From contig CP136062.1 in the NCBI GenBank assembly GCA_032622095.1, positions 142,558,351-142,622,350 on the forward strand: 64,000 bases of DNA, in the 5' to 3' direction. How positions within the stretch are numbered: position 1 is the stretch's first letter; each line of letters begins with the position of its first letter. The translations under genes were made by a program, and so were the position numbers. This DNA is from Siphonodentalium dalli (taxonomy: Eukaryota; Mollusca; Scaphopoda; Gadilida; Siphonodentaliidae). The notes beneath the pieces were generated by a model. It was not told the origin of the DNA and ran no database searches. It worked only from the letters and a program-made list of their open reading frames with translations. Of the stretch, positions 21,536-34,375 are shown one piece after another.

Positions 21536-23004
21536 ATTAATTGCTATAAAACGGTATGAATTATGTTCATATTGTACTGGGGAGAATGCGTAGATCCTAT
21601 TGTACGTTTCTCAAAATAGTAGTTATAATTGCCTCAGATCAAGTGATAAAACACGAATATTTCGCTTTTATCACAAGAATGCGTGATGGTGTACCATGAA
21701 CTAAATTTATTAAATCACAAATGAGTACCATTGACTGTCTTCAATAAATTCAAAACTTGACCAAAATTGCCTACATAATCTGTGACAGAGACTGTGTTTA
21801 TACCTGGAAATTATATTTGGTTGAATTCACCAAGGCCACATCTACGCGAAACTTACTACGTTGTCTTCAACCGCATCACCACGTTTACCCATTTTCCATA
21901 ATGTTACACATGTCTGTTGCACACAAAACCACAACTAACAATATTGGGTGAATGTTCAACGTTGGAATAACATCTTAAACGATGATCACCTGATATTTAG
22001 CACGATTACGTGGGTGGTAATGGTAATATATTTTCAAACAAAAATATACTGAAAACTAATAGTGTGCATTGCGCTGTAGCTTATTCTAGTTGTAAAGTGG
22101 CCACTGAAGTAATTTTAACAATATTGTCTACTAAGAAACCGGGTTGGTAGCAGAATGAAAATTAGTCTTACATACCATGTACTATGTACATTCTCTTTGA
22201 CCTGGTGAGATTCGGTGCTAATCCATTGAAGATATGAGTGTTTCTTTACAGTATAATAACCATTGTGACATACGTGTATCGTTTATTATTGACAATTCCG
22301 GAAATATAACTAGTATTTATACCTCTAGAGTATGCACTTAAATTTCGGCGTTGCATTCAATATTTAATCACCATGCCGAATGAAACTACCATGCACTGTG
22401 AGGCGAAACATTAGTTCGTGTGTTGCATGCACGAGCTATTTTTGTTTTGCCCAGCAGTTGGATGTTGGATAAGCAGAACACCCAAACGTTAAAGACGTAA
22501 ATCATTGGGGGGTTGACTTGCTGTGCAGTGACCGATGATCCTTCAGATTGATCTGTTTTAATGATGTGTGTACCTTTAAATATATTTAACAACCGACTTG
22601 TATATTGCCAATACGTATTTCACTCTTATGTAGTTACCCAATATGTTGCTTTCTACGTGGTATGGTTTGGAGTTGCGGCCATTTTGACAGCCATTTCATG
22701 GCCACGATTGTATAATTTTCTGTCCGTGTCACTCTACTCGCTTCCGCATTCTAATTTAACACAAACTGATATAACGGCATAATTCTGATGCCACTATATA
22801 TCGTATAATGACTTATATCGAGAACTGATGTAGTATAGACTACCACGTTGGACGCCATCGTGGATAACAAAGTTTCCCCAGCGCAGATTTTTGCGGATTT
22901 TGGATATGTTGTTCCTGATGCTTTTCTGCGTCGAATGACACCGAAAACAGCTTGTAAACAATTTGTTCTAGGTTCACCTCAAAATCGAGTCTCAACGACC
23001 AGAC
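21536..23004. mobile_element. Partial copy B of the TIR element (5' end missing)
   Basis: Equals 18006-19474 of copy A (shift of 3530) with very few differences. It is fused at its left to the end of the first flanking segment with two or three shared bases at the join (CCGGAATTAATTGC). It ends in the right TIR at 23004. Confidence 0.9.
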
Positions 23005-23006
23005 AA

Positions 23007-25190
23007 GTCTGGTCGTTGAAGCATTGGACCTAGAACAAATTGTTTACAAGCTGTTTTTGGTGTCATACTGTCGGGCAGAATGTAGGGAACAACATATCCA
23101 AAATCCGCTAAAATCCGCTTTGGGGAAAATTCTCTACTGAAGATGGCGTCCATAATGTCTGTTGTTATCGGAAAATACTGAATTCTGCGGCAGGTGCTCC
23201 AATTAATGCCAAATTCGTAATAAATTGAAATATACACAAACATTGCTTAGTCGTAAACCATATATATATGTAGAATATTTTTCCCAAAATGGCCACCAAA
23301 ATGGACAAAATCGAATGAAATTTACATTTAGTGCAAAATTGAATAGCTAGTCCTATACGAGTGAACAAACGCTCGAATATTGCGAGGAAGAATGACTACA
23401 AGTATAAGAGAAACTTTTTATTAGAGATGTACGAATTCTTTCTGATGTATCTCACGAGAGAGCAAGCGAAATCGGGGTCTTGTGGAACGGTTAAATCTGG
23501 AATTTTGTGTGTCCAGAAACGGAAAAATGACACAGTTTTATCTGTACCGCTAATCTTGAATCGTGTGATATATGTGTAATTAAACAGCTAAACGGGATTT
23601 AGTAGGGATGTATTGACTATGCGGCCTTTCTCTAGAAGCAGAAATATATGTATTCAGAGCAGTCTCACGAATGAGACCGATCACCATTTATTTTGATATC
23701 TACGGTATAAAACCTTAAAAAATTAATTGCTATAAAACATTATGAATTATGTTCATATTGTACTGCGGAGAATGCGTAGATCCTATTGTACGTTTCTCAA
23801 AATAGTAGTTATAATTGCCTCAGATCAAGTGATAAAACACGAATATTTCGCTTTTATCACAAGAATGCGTGATGGTGTACCATGAACTAAATTTATTAAA
23901 TCACAAATGAGTACCATTGACTGTCTTCAATAAATTCAAAACTTGACCAAAATTGCCTACATAATCTGTGACAGAGACTGTGTTTATACCTGGAAATTAT
24001 ATTTGGTTGAATTCACCAAGGCCACATCTACGCGAAACTTACTACGTTGTCTTCAACCGCATCACCACGTTTACCCATTTTCCATAATGTTACACATGTC
24101 TGTTGCACACAGAACCACAACTAACAATATTGGGTGAATGTTCAACGTTGGAATAACATCTTAAACGATGATCACCTGATATTTAGCACGATTACGTGGG
24201 TGGTAATGGTAATATATTTTCAAACAAAAATATACTGAAAACTAATAGTGTGCATTGCGCTGTAGCTTATTCTAGTTGTAAAGTGGCCACTGAAGTAATT
24301 TTAACAATATTGTCTACTAAGAAACCGGGTTGGTAGCAGAATGAAAATTAGTCTTACATACAATGTACTATGTACATTCTCTTTGACCTGGTGAGATTCG
24401 GTGCTAATCCATTGAAGATATGAGTGTTTCTTTACAGTATAATAACCATTGTGACATACGTGTATCGTTTATTATTGACAATTCCGGAAATATAACTAGT
24501 ATTTATACCTCTAGAGTATGCACTTAAATTTCGGCGTTGCATTCAATATTTAATCACCATGCCGAATGAAACTACCATGCACTGTGAGGCGAAACATTAG
24601 TTCGTGTGTTGCATGCACGAGCTATTTTTGTTTTGCCCAGCAGTTGGATGTTGGATAAGCAGAACACCCAAACGTTAAAGACGTAAATCATTGGGGGGTT
24701 GACTTGCTGTGCAGTGACCGATGATCCTTCAGATTGATCTGTTTTAATGATGTGTGTACCTTTAAATATATTTAACAACCGACTTGTATATTGCCAATAC
24801 GTATTTCACTCTTATGTAGTTACCCAATATGTTGCTTTCTACGTGGTATGGTTTGGAGTTGCGGCCATTTTGACAGCCATTTCATGGCCACGATTGTATA
24901 ATTTTCTGTCCGTGTCACTCTACTCGCTTCCGCATTCTAATTTAACACAAACTGATATAACGGCATAATTCTGATGCCACTATATATCGTATAATGACTT
25001 ATATCGAGAACTGATGTAGTATAGACTACCACGTTGGACGCCATCGTGGATAACAAAGTTTCCCCAGCGCAGATTTTTGCGGATTTTGGATATGTTGTTC
25101 CTGATGCTTTTCCGCGTCGAATGACACCGAAAACAGCTTGTAAACAATTTGTTCTAGGTTCACCTCAAAATCGAGTCTCAACGACCAGAC
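23007..25190. mobile_element. Non-autonomous TIR element, copy C (2.18 kb)
   Basis: Near-identical to copy A; differs by a 10-base extension AAAATCCGCT and a 3-base loss in the left end. It starts only two bases (AA) after the right end of copy B, so a right TIR and a left TIR face each other: CCAGAC-AA-GTCTGG. Confidence 0.9.
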
Positions 25191-27254
25191 TACAACGTTA
25201 CAACGATGATTCGCGAGTTGTAACTTGCAGCATAATTTAATTTTCTCACCACGCACACATAATGTGTGGTTGTATTTTATTACACACCCACTAGAACTAT
25301 TCAACATCGAGATTTAGCGTTTATTGATTCGTTTCTGTCGTAATTTATAGCCATTTTTATCAAACTGATAGGCGACTTTATTAATAAAGTTTGTAGTTCT
25401 TGTTCAAAAGATAAAGTTGACGTAATTTGTGACTCGTGACGTCAACGTTTTCCGTATTGTATACGTGTTGAATACGTTGGTAAAGATATTGTATGGGCTA
25501 CACACTGCTCAATATAAGAAAATTAACACAACGATTCATCTAGATCGGGCTCTATTTCTTCTGGTTCCGACATTATTTTAGCTTCTTTCTGAAATAGATA
25601 ATTGAGCGGAGCCTGAGTCAGATATAAATACAATTGGACCACTGTAAATGGTTGGCATTTTTTGTCAATACCGTGGGGCAGGTTGGGTACGAAGTAGGTA
25701 CAAAGTGTCGGCTCTTTCACTAATGGCCTTCTAACGTCAACCATTTCTGAGATATGCATTACAGTTTAAACGGAAGTTGCAAAACCCGCCCAAATTTGTG
25801 CTATTATTTCATAATAAACTGAATAAATACTAATTATTTCTAAGTTTTAATACATTTTATCAGATTTATTGACTAATTTCTGCATTTAGAAGCAGAATCT
25901 TAGATTTAAATGTCAGAAAATCTGAAATCATCCCGCGATGACAACTCGATGTTTTTTTTCTGAGGTGATCATTTCTCCGATATGATATCGTACTCGGTGA
26001 ATTTTAGACGCACCCAAAAACCTGCCCCACGGTATTGACAAAAACATTTACCACTATAAATGCACACGAAATCTCACGGCGATTCCTCCTATATATAGCC
26101 AATGAGACAACAGCGACCACTCAATTAAGTTAACGCCCCACACACATTTGTATTATTGCTCGGTGCTCCTGTTTATGTATATGCGGCATAACTGGGTCAT
26201 GGTCCAGGTCCACTATATGTATGCTCTAGCTATACAGGTTCTAGCGTACCCTAATTTTTGCACCTGATATTCCTCTGAGCCCAATGTCTTTACCAATATT
26301 GATACCACATAAAATTATGTATAACAAGAGATGGACTGTCGTCCGGTGCATACCCCCTCGTGACATACCGCCTCGTGCGGGCATATATATAACTTATGAG
26401 GGCTATACTCAGACAGATGGACCCAAACACCAGCATTTTCATATAAACAAAGATGAGTAACTATAGAACAATAAAAACAAAACAAACATTTGAATGTGCC
26501 ATTAAATGTCCTCATAGTGGTGAACATCCATACAAAATTTCATTGAGATCCGAGCATTACTGTTCAAGTTATGACCTGAACAGACATCGGATGGACCAAA
26601 CAACCAACATTTCCAGATAAACAAAGATGAATAACTCTAGAATGCAAAAGTAGAACAGAACAATGGAACCATCTATTGAATGTCCTCATAGTAGTGAACA
26701 TCCATACCAAATTTCATTGAGATCCCAACACAACTGTTGAAGTTACGACATGAACAGACACCAGACGGACCAAAAAGCCAACATTTCCAGATAAACAAAG
26801 ATGAATAACTCCAGAATGGAAAATCCGAACAAAACGATGGAACCCTCTTTTTAATGTCAGCATAGTAGTGAACATCCATACCAAATTACATTGAGATCCG
26901 AGCACTAATGTTCAAGTTATGACATGAACAGACCTCGGACGTACGTACGGACGCACGGACGGACGGACAGACAGGTGCAAAACAGTATACCCCCCTTTAA
27001 AAAGGGGGGGTATAACTATTAGCTACATTTAGCATTGGCGGGACATTGAATTATTGTTAATAGCATCGTATGCTGTTATTTATTTGTGTGCTGTTTATAT
27101 TCCATACACCGGCGTAGACATGAATCGTTCTGGTCGAAGAGAAAAAAAAAAAAACATATGAACGCCATTCTTTCGCAGAACGCCAAAAATAAAACCGGCT
27201 ATAAATGGTAGCTATATTATATATATGTAGTGGACCATGACCATTCAGCCGGAA
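25191..27254. repeat. Second copy of the duplicated flanking segment
   Basis: Matches 19475-21535 with a constant shift of 5716 and only scattered single-base changes and simple-repeat length changes. Contains the second set of the 175-bp units (26413-26936) and the GGAC/hairpin ending (26937-27013). Confidence 0.9.
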
Positions 27255-27840
27255 AACTGCACAAAGCTGGCATGGCTCATTTTTTTACATTAAAATATGC
27301 TGAATAGTTTGGGCTATACTTTCCCCATTTTCAATTAAAACCCCATTTTGCAAGTTTGTCACAGTTAAAACGTTTTACATTACAACTGCCACTATTTAGT
27401 TCTTGGAAATAAGTAGTGTATGTTTCCTGACTCATGTACGATGTGAATTTACAACACTGTGAATAATATAGCATCATAAAAGCGTTTTTTCTCAGACTAA
27501 AACCGCTATTGATCATTGTGCTACATGCGTTTCTGTGTTTGCCATATGTCTATCCTCTCGGTGTTTGGCTATTCAATATGCCTACCACAAAATATTGACG
27601 GGACAGTATGTCAAATAGCTTTTTTTAACTGAAAAATGCATTATTTGAGTTCGCAGTCATGTTTGTCTTGTCACTGAGATACTATACCACATGATATTTT
27701 GTCTTCAAACAACGTATTCTACAATGCCAAATTGTTACCAAGAAGTTCAACTTATAAATCAGACATTACTGCATCTGACGTGATAAAAACATCTGACCTT
27801 TTACAGCGTATTTGATCAATTATAATCCAAAACATACCTT
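27255..27840. other. No gene seen
   Basis: Unique-looking AT-rich DNA after the duplication ends at CCGGAA; no supported frame. Confidence 0.5.
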
Positions 27841-28306
27841 GGTTGCGAAACCCGCCACGCAATATCACCACAGCAATATGCCTACCCACAGCCACCAGCC
27901 TATAGGGTTATCGGGCGTGCAAATGTAGGACAATATTGTTTTCTTAAATTGTAACTACATGTAGCAGTTTTTACTGGCCATGGGGGATGGACCAGGGCAC
28001 AAGCCTTCCAAGTGTTGGCAATTTCCAACCTGACCCCCCCCCCCTCCTATACTAAGGTTGGAAATTTTCTAGCTGATGGCCATTTCAGTCAAAACATTTG
28101 ACCAAAAGTAGGAAAATATGCAAATATTGGTTCAAAAACAATAAATTCCCCCAATAAATTGTTTGAAAATCAAACTACAAGAACATTTTCAACCTATTGT
28201 TGGTGTGGAATTTCCAACTAATGTTGTGTCAGGTATGAAATTTCCAACTATTGAACATTTTGACCAAAGTTGGGGGTGAGACATCCCCTCTTGTCACGTC
28301 CCTGCA
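27841..28306. repeat. Dispersed repeat of the CCAACTGATGGCCATTTCAG family
   Basis: 27841-27925 is the inverted match of 16603-16690. 27964-28306 is a close direct copy of 38692-39033, including the AAGTGTTGG...TTTCCAACCTGAC and AATTCCCCCAATAAATTG blocks. Confidence 0.85.
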
Positions 28307-28574
28307 CGGAGACCATTTAGGCACGCCTTTGCGCGGTATAGATCAAATCGCGTTGGTTTGCTGATAGTGGATTCATTTTTTTGCCTGGCATAAACTGACG
28401 AGAACTCGCAGTGAATTATCCATTACCAGAGTACCGACGAGCGCTCGTACAATACCAGTAATAATATTGTGATCACAGTAATCCGTGACACAAGACTGCA
28501 CACATGTATGTACACAGACCTACACCAATGTAAATACACCCTTATATGACTAGCTATTTTCAAAATTTTAAAAA

Positions 28575-28886
28575 AATCGTAAATTTCATTCGATTTTGTC
28601 CATTTTGGGACAGACATTCTTCAGATATGGTTTACGACTAAGCATTGTTTGTATATATTTAATTTTATTACTGGTTTGCCATCAGTGCGTGCATCTACCA
28701 CAGACATACATCATTTTTCGATACAAACTACCATCATGGGCGCCATTTTCAATAGCAAATTTGGCTCAAAGCAGATTTTAGCGGATTTTCGGATATATGC
28801 ATGATTCAGGACATTTCCCCCCACAAATGAAACCAAAAAACCTTCATTTTGAATTTCTTCTGGGTCTAACCCTCTGACGACCAGCC
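28575..28886 (-). mobile_element. Solo end of the GGTCGTC-TIR family
   Basis: 28577-28720 is the inverted match of 17480-17603 in element A, while 28740-28886 ends with GGGTCTAACCCTCTGACGACCA, the tip seen at 8835 and 12332. It therefore joins the interior of one subfamily to the tip of the other. Confidence 0.75.
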
Positions 28887-29399
28887 TAATATGTCTTTGG
28901 GGTGGTGGGGTCTATTGTGGGCCAAATACCAGCCTGTGGACATGCATGCTTATTCAAACCAACCAGCGCACTCAGCTTCATAATTCAGGTCGGGCCATGT
29001 TGAATATGTGGATGAGGTCACAGATAAAAATATTTCTGAATTACCAACAAATCTCTTCGCTATATACAAATGATAATATACAGGTTCAGCCACACGCACG
29101 TGTAACTTGTAACATGTGTTGCCATTTCAACGGAGGTCACCTGACTCACGTGAGCATTTGGTATGTACGTATACACGGTCAAACAGTTTAGAAGTGTTGT
29201 GCCCCAATTGCAGGATACCAGACTTGTAACGTAGAGGAATAATACATAAGTTCATGCAGCAAAGGGCTGTAACTCTGGAACAAAGTGCGAACGAAACCTG
29301 TACTATGGAGATAATTTCTGGTATTCCAGGCATACCAAAGGACATCCAAATTGCATGGTCTATCGATACTTGAGCTGCATGTGGTGTGAAATGTTTGTT
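28887..29399. other. No gene seen
   Basis: No supported frame. 29260-29310 (GGGCTGTAACTCTGGAAC) is an inverted relative of a phrase in the next tandem repeat. Confidence 0.4.
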
Positions 29400-29725
29400 A
29401 CACTACATGTTTCGTCCATTAATTTTTGCCAGAGTTACGGCCCTTGTTTTACTTGGAAATTTGTGAATTTTGTGGCCGAAAGAACATTTGAGATTGTAAC
29501 TTCGGCAAGGATCTTCTGATTCAGTTGTGCTTTGGTGCATGTGTTCATAGCTCAGCTTGCGGAAATAATACCGACTTACTACTTGTTTCGTCCATTAATT
29601 GTTTACCAGAGTTACAGACCTTGTTTGACTTTAATTTTTTGTTTATTTTGTCTCTGTATGAACATTTCAGCTGGTACATTCGATCATCGGATTTTGTTGT
29701 GCTTTAGAGTATTAGCCAAGTTTAA
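29400..29725 (+). repeat. Two degenerate tandem units of about 180 bp
   Basis: TTTCGTCCATTAATT...CCAGAGTTAC recurs at 29408 and 29587 with the following GAACATTT and TTGTGCTTT landmarks in the same order. Confidence 0.6.
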
Positions 29726-29908
29726 GGGGAAATTATACCCACTGGAGTTATAGGGGGGAAAATTCCACCCATTGCCCACTCTAAACTGAGCGTCGGGACA
29801 TATGCCACGCTTGGCTTTGCACTTGTTTATAAGTTTCGCTAGACGATGGCCGATATCTAAAACGCTTTCATGGCTGGAGCTTCGTGAAATTTTGAGAAAA
29901 CCTTGTGT

Positions 29909-29972
29909 CAATGCATTCTCTTATATATGCGAGTCTCCCGACGGCAGCCTCGCATATATAAGAGGATGCATT
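29909..29972. repeat. Hairpin of the ATGCATTCTCTTATATATGCGAG family
   Basis: Arms of about 25 bases around a 15-base loop. Preceded by GGAGCTTCGTGAAAT, which also precedes the family member at 48.65 kb. Confidence 0.85.
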
Positions 29973-30003
29973 GGCCTAACAATAATTACCTTGACATTGT
30001 AAG

Positions 30004-30068
30004 CCAGTGCATTTCTTATATTTGCGAGGCTTCATATGGGAGACTAGCATATATAAGAGAATGAACTG
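30004..30068. repeat. Degenerate hairpin of the same family
   Basis: Less perfect copy 30 bases after the previous one: arms GTGCATTTCTTATATTTGCGAG and CTAGCATATATAAGAGAATG. Confidence 0.75.
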
Positions 30069-31093
30069 ACACATGGTCTTTAATACTGCACCAGGGCCAC
30101 TCCCTTCACTGAGGGTTAATAAGACTGCATGTACAGTGTTTTTATCGATTTCTGATTTGAAAAGACTCGAGGAGAGGTAAAATATAGTGAAAAAGTCGAC
30201 ATTGATATTTCAGTGAGATCAACCTGGAGAAATTACCATTTTCGGAGCGAGTATTGCTGAAGGGGTCACTCTTACCAAAAACAAGTGTTGAGTGGTACAC
30301 ATGTTTTGAGAAAATAAAAAGAGGAATCATTCGCCGACCCATGCCATTGCTCGGATACATGGGATAATTGTTAGTTTTACGATTGCTGGTAAATCGGGGA
30401 AAATTATATCGCCCACCCCCGTCTCCACTATACTACCAGGCGCGTTTATAAGGGCAGTGAGGATGGGCCGATGGGGGCAGTGGAATTTGTTTAAACAAGC
30501 CCAATAGTGTCTCTGAATCAGTATCATATTATACCACTGAATCGATCAGATTGCAAGAGCAAGGGGAAGATATATTGATCTGTGTTGAACTTATTACCTG
30601 AACGTTTCCCACTGTCAGTAGGAATCTTTCTGATCTTATGTTATCTGTTCCCCTGCTTATATATATTCACTGAACATCTCTCTAAATGAATGATGGACCT
30701 TTCCAATCTATACATTTATAGTAAAGAAATGGTTAAAATTAAGATTCTGACCTTCTCTGACAAAGCTATACCGCAGACATGATATGGGTTTAATTTCCGG
30801 GGACATCTTCGTATAGTACGCTATCGGTTTCCTCTGGTACCCATAACCGGTCTCCCCTTCAGACCACGAACTTCCTTAATGAGGTAGATCAAAGAATTGC
30901 TTTCGGCTGGTCTGAAGGGATGTATCTATAGAGTTCCGCTCATGATAGTATGCTATTGTGCATCTTCAGTAGGTTAGTTAGGTCTTTAACCTTTAAGCCA
31001 TTAGGTAATTTGTCAAATCAACTGATAGCATGATTATCGAAGGAATGCTTTTACGTTCTGAAACCATTTATAATGCTCTAGATTATGTTATAC
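30069..31093. other. No gene seen
   Basis: No supported coding frame. A short inverted pair CCCCTTCAGACC (30856) and GGTCTGAAGGG (30909) brackets about 60 bases. Confidence 0.45.
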
Positions 31094-31800
31094 TAGCAGG
31101 GTTACCCGGCGTTGCCCAGGTTAATGTATGCTGTGGATATTTGTTGGGAATAGAGAATGCTCTTGCATAAAGTGTTATACGTTTTCTCATAAATTGTATA
31201 TTCAAATAGCATCATAAAACATGATTATTACAGTCATGGGATATAAGTAGTGGCCCACCTTGTCAATTGTCATTCTGTTTATCGCGATTAATCCGTTCCA
31301 CCAATAATGAAGTATTTATTTATATACAACTGCGTATACATTAGACGTTATAATATGATACACGAACATCATAAACACATTAGTTCGATAAAAGATGATA
31401 ATTGGGTTTTACATATTGAGATGTATCAATCAATCTAGTGGGTTGGACTAAGATATCGAGGACACATGGCTATCATATCTCCATGAAGATACAGATGTTT
31501 CAAAGAAATTTCCAGGTGCTCCTCTGTTCATGGTGCTATATATTGGCTAAATATTCTTAGTTTAAACGAAATGTTGCTGCGCAGATATATCAGCTACATG
31601 TGCCAGGCACAGAGCGAGATTTTGAATTGTTTATGTCAGTCGATGAGTCTGTTCTAAAACCCTTGTCAGATGACAGAATTGGTAGGATCCTGAAAAGTCT
31701 TGTGCTACTAACTGCATTTTCTTGTATATCAGAAGAAACTATATTTGACTGCACACTGTGACCACTATTTTTGAACAGGCCTTCCATATCTCTTGACAAA
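31094..31800 (+). repeat. Dispersed repeat starting TACTAGCAGGGTTACCCGGC, copy 1
   Basis: Matches 50974-51650 in the same orientation with moderate divergence, sharing the head motif, GTTTATCGCGATTAATCCGT, ACATTAGTTCG, and CATATCTCCATG landmarks. No coding frame recognised. Confidence 0.85.
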
Positions 31801-32255
31801 TTGTAACTTTTTGTGGAAACTGTATTGAATGGAACAGACTAAATTGTTTTATTATATATATGCAATCCTCTGACGGTTCGAGGTCTCTCAGTTTGCACGA
31901 ATATATGTATCTCTTCAATAGAATGATAAATATACGTTTAATGCTTCTTCTATTTATCTCTTTTTGTTAGCTCATTGTGTGAATGCCTTAATTGCCATTC
32001 CCATATAAATATGACTGTTAAGAAGATATAATTGTTCAAGTGACTAATGTGGGTCACCATAATGTCGGGATTGTGAAATGTGAACGCCCAACTACTTAAA
32101 ATGATATGGAGATGGCCTGGTGACTGTATATAACTTATATGTGGATATCGGCGAATAGCAATCTTATCAATGATAGTGCATATCCGTTCGCCATCCGTGA
32201 CGCAAACGACACCAAATGTGATTTAATTCATGGTATATCATTAGAGAAAAACGTG
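31801..32255. other. No gene seen
   Basis: Leads into the tandem array that follows; the array's first degenerate unit may begin near 32180. Confidence 0.4.
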
Positions 32256-33800
32256 TATGAATTTGGTCGAATTTGGTTTATTAAATCAATTGTTGATGCA
32301 ACGCTGACTCGAACAACGGCATATTGCGAAAGTGATTATGTATTCGTTTTGGTGGAAATCAGCGACAAAACTATTTCATCATATGTTTTAAATTTCCCCT
32401 CCCACCAACAGCGTCATTTTAGAAATTTTAACCGGCACCATTATCTTCCTTGTAAAATGTTACCCCTCTTAGAACGCATTGGTGCCATCTCGATTGTACC
32501 GCGTGAATTTATATATAGAACGCACACAGACAGACAAAAAGACAGACAGACAGCACGATTTTATTTCTTGTATCATTTGAGAAGAACGTGTCTGAATTTG
32601 ATGGTAATTGGTACTAAAAATATTTTGTGTCAGTTTTGGTGACCCTCCCGTCCCTATTTCGGACTCAAGCTGCACACACTAAGACTCATTACAGATTATA
32701 GATGTATATATATGAAATTGGTGAAAATTGGCGAGTATATAAATTCGTATCAAATTTAAGGTCCCCATATATCTCACCATAGGGCACCAATGTGGTGTAT
32801 CTAAACCACACGATAAGATTCCTCGTATCACGGAGAAGAATATGTATCAATCTGGTGGAAATCGGCACTAAACATATAGATATAATTTGTTGTGTCCCTC
32901 TCATCTCTATATACCACTGACTCGAATGGCCCCACTTGTGACATCATTAAACCACACGATTACACTCCTGATATCATGGAGATGATTGTTTATAAGTTTG
33001 GTGATAATCGGCGACTAAACAATTTTTTTATCAAATTTGGTGCCAATCCCTCCCCTCTCCATCTCTCACCCAAACAGCACCACTATGGCGTCTTTAAATC
33101 ACGATTAGATTCCTCGTATCATGGATAAGAACGTGTATCAATTTGGTGGAAATTGGCGCTAAAAACATTGTGCATCAATTTTGGTGCCCCTGTCCCTTTC
33201 AATGCAACCCTGACTCGAATGAGGCCACATCTAACAGATAAAAGCCGCACCATTAGACTCCTCATACCATGGGGATGATTTTGTATAAGTGTGGTGGCAA
33301 TCGGCGACTTATTATCAAATTTAGTGCCCACCCCCTCCCAATATCTCATCCAAAAACAACAATTTGGCGTTGTTAAATCGCACAATTAGATTCTTTGTAT
33401 CATGAAGAAGAATATATATCAATTTGGTGGAAATCGGCGCTAAAATTAGTTTTATCAATTTTGGTGCTCCTCTCCCCTTCCGTTCACCCCTGACTCAAAC
33501 GACGCCACTTTTGACATATTTAAACCACACCGTTGGATTCTTCATATCATGGGGATGATTATATGTAAGTTTCGTGGCAATCGGCGACAGAAAAAAAATC
33601 TACCCCCCCCCTTCCGGGCACCCCTGACGCGAACGGCGCGACTTTTGCCATTTTAAACCACGCCATTAGATTCCTCATATTATGGGGATGATTATATATA
33701 AGTTTTGTGGCAATCGGCGACAAAAACAAATTCTGCCCCTCCCCCTTTTCTGCCCCTGACAACAACGGCGTCACTCTAGAAAATTCTAACCCCGACCATT
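32256..33800 (+). repeat. Degenerate tandem array of about 140-bp units in two alternating types
   Basis: The core TTTGGTGGNAATCGGCG recurs near 32348, 32592, 32713, 32849, 32995, 33138, 33286, 33419, 33566 and 33699, spaced about 121-148 bp. Units at 32849, 33138 and 33419 read ATCAATTTGGTGGAAAT; those at 32995, 33286, 33566 and 33699 read ATAAGTTTGGTGGCAAT-like. A GACA tract at 32516-32545 lies within the early part. Confidence 0.85.
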
Positions 33801-33877
33801 ATCTTTCTCGTAAAAAGCTACTCCTAGTAGACCCATTTGGCATCATCTAGATGGTCCCCTGTGAATTTCTATAGAAC

Positions 33878-33882
<5 letters not shown>

Positions 33883-33916
<34 letters not shown>
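33883..33916. repeat. (GACA)n microsatellite
   Basis: About eight CAGA/GACA units directly after the 140-bp array, followed by an ATATAG run. Confidence 0.95.
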
Positions 33917-33950
33917 TTCGCAAATATAGATATAGATATACCCTGCTTTG

Positions 33951-34375
33951 AGTTTACAGAGGGTCATGCTGTCTTTTTATTGCACGAAGCGCCATCATGT
34001 GAGTAGGAACGAACTGTCGTCCGGGCTATATATAGTCCACGAATCAGTATCATATAAGAGTGATGATTTGAGATACTGTTGCCCTTGTTCAGTGCTTGCA
34101 TGTTTGAGTGAGGAACATTATTATGGAGGAGGTGCTCAGTTCAAAGGTCATAAAACCGTTATCTCGAACTGGTGGTTGGGGGGCGGGGCTAGCACCAGGA
34201 TGTTACAATGATAGCCCAATATGCATTTTCCTTCACCGCTCATCTGCAGCTTTTATTTAGAAACATAAACAAAATATATAATATAGCAAAAAAATGACAT
34301 TTTACAAACAAATTTGACAGAAAATTATATATTTCTTGTTTTAAAAAAATAAAATCGGAGCACTATTAAAATCAG
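33951..34375. other. No gene seen
   Basis: Short frames only; nothing recognised. Confidence 0.4.

Noticed and set aside
32139-32642. 167-codon plus-strand frame
   Set aside because: Lies in the degenerate tandem array and its GACA tract; residues such as HTDRQKDRQT come from the simple repeat.
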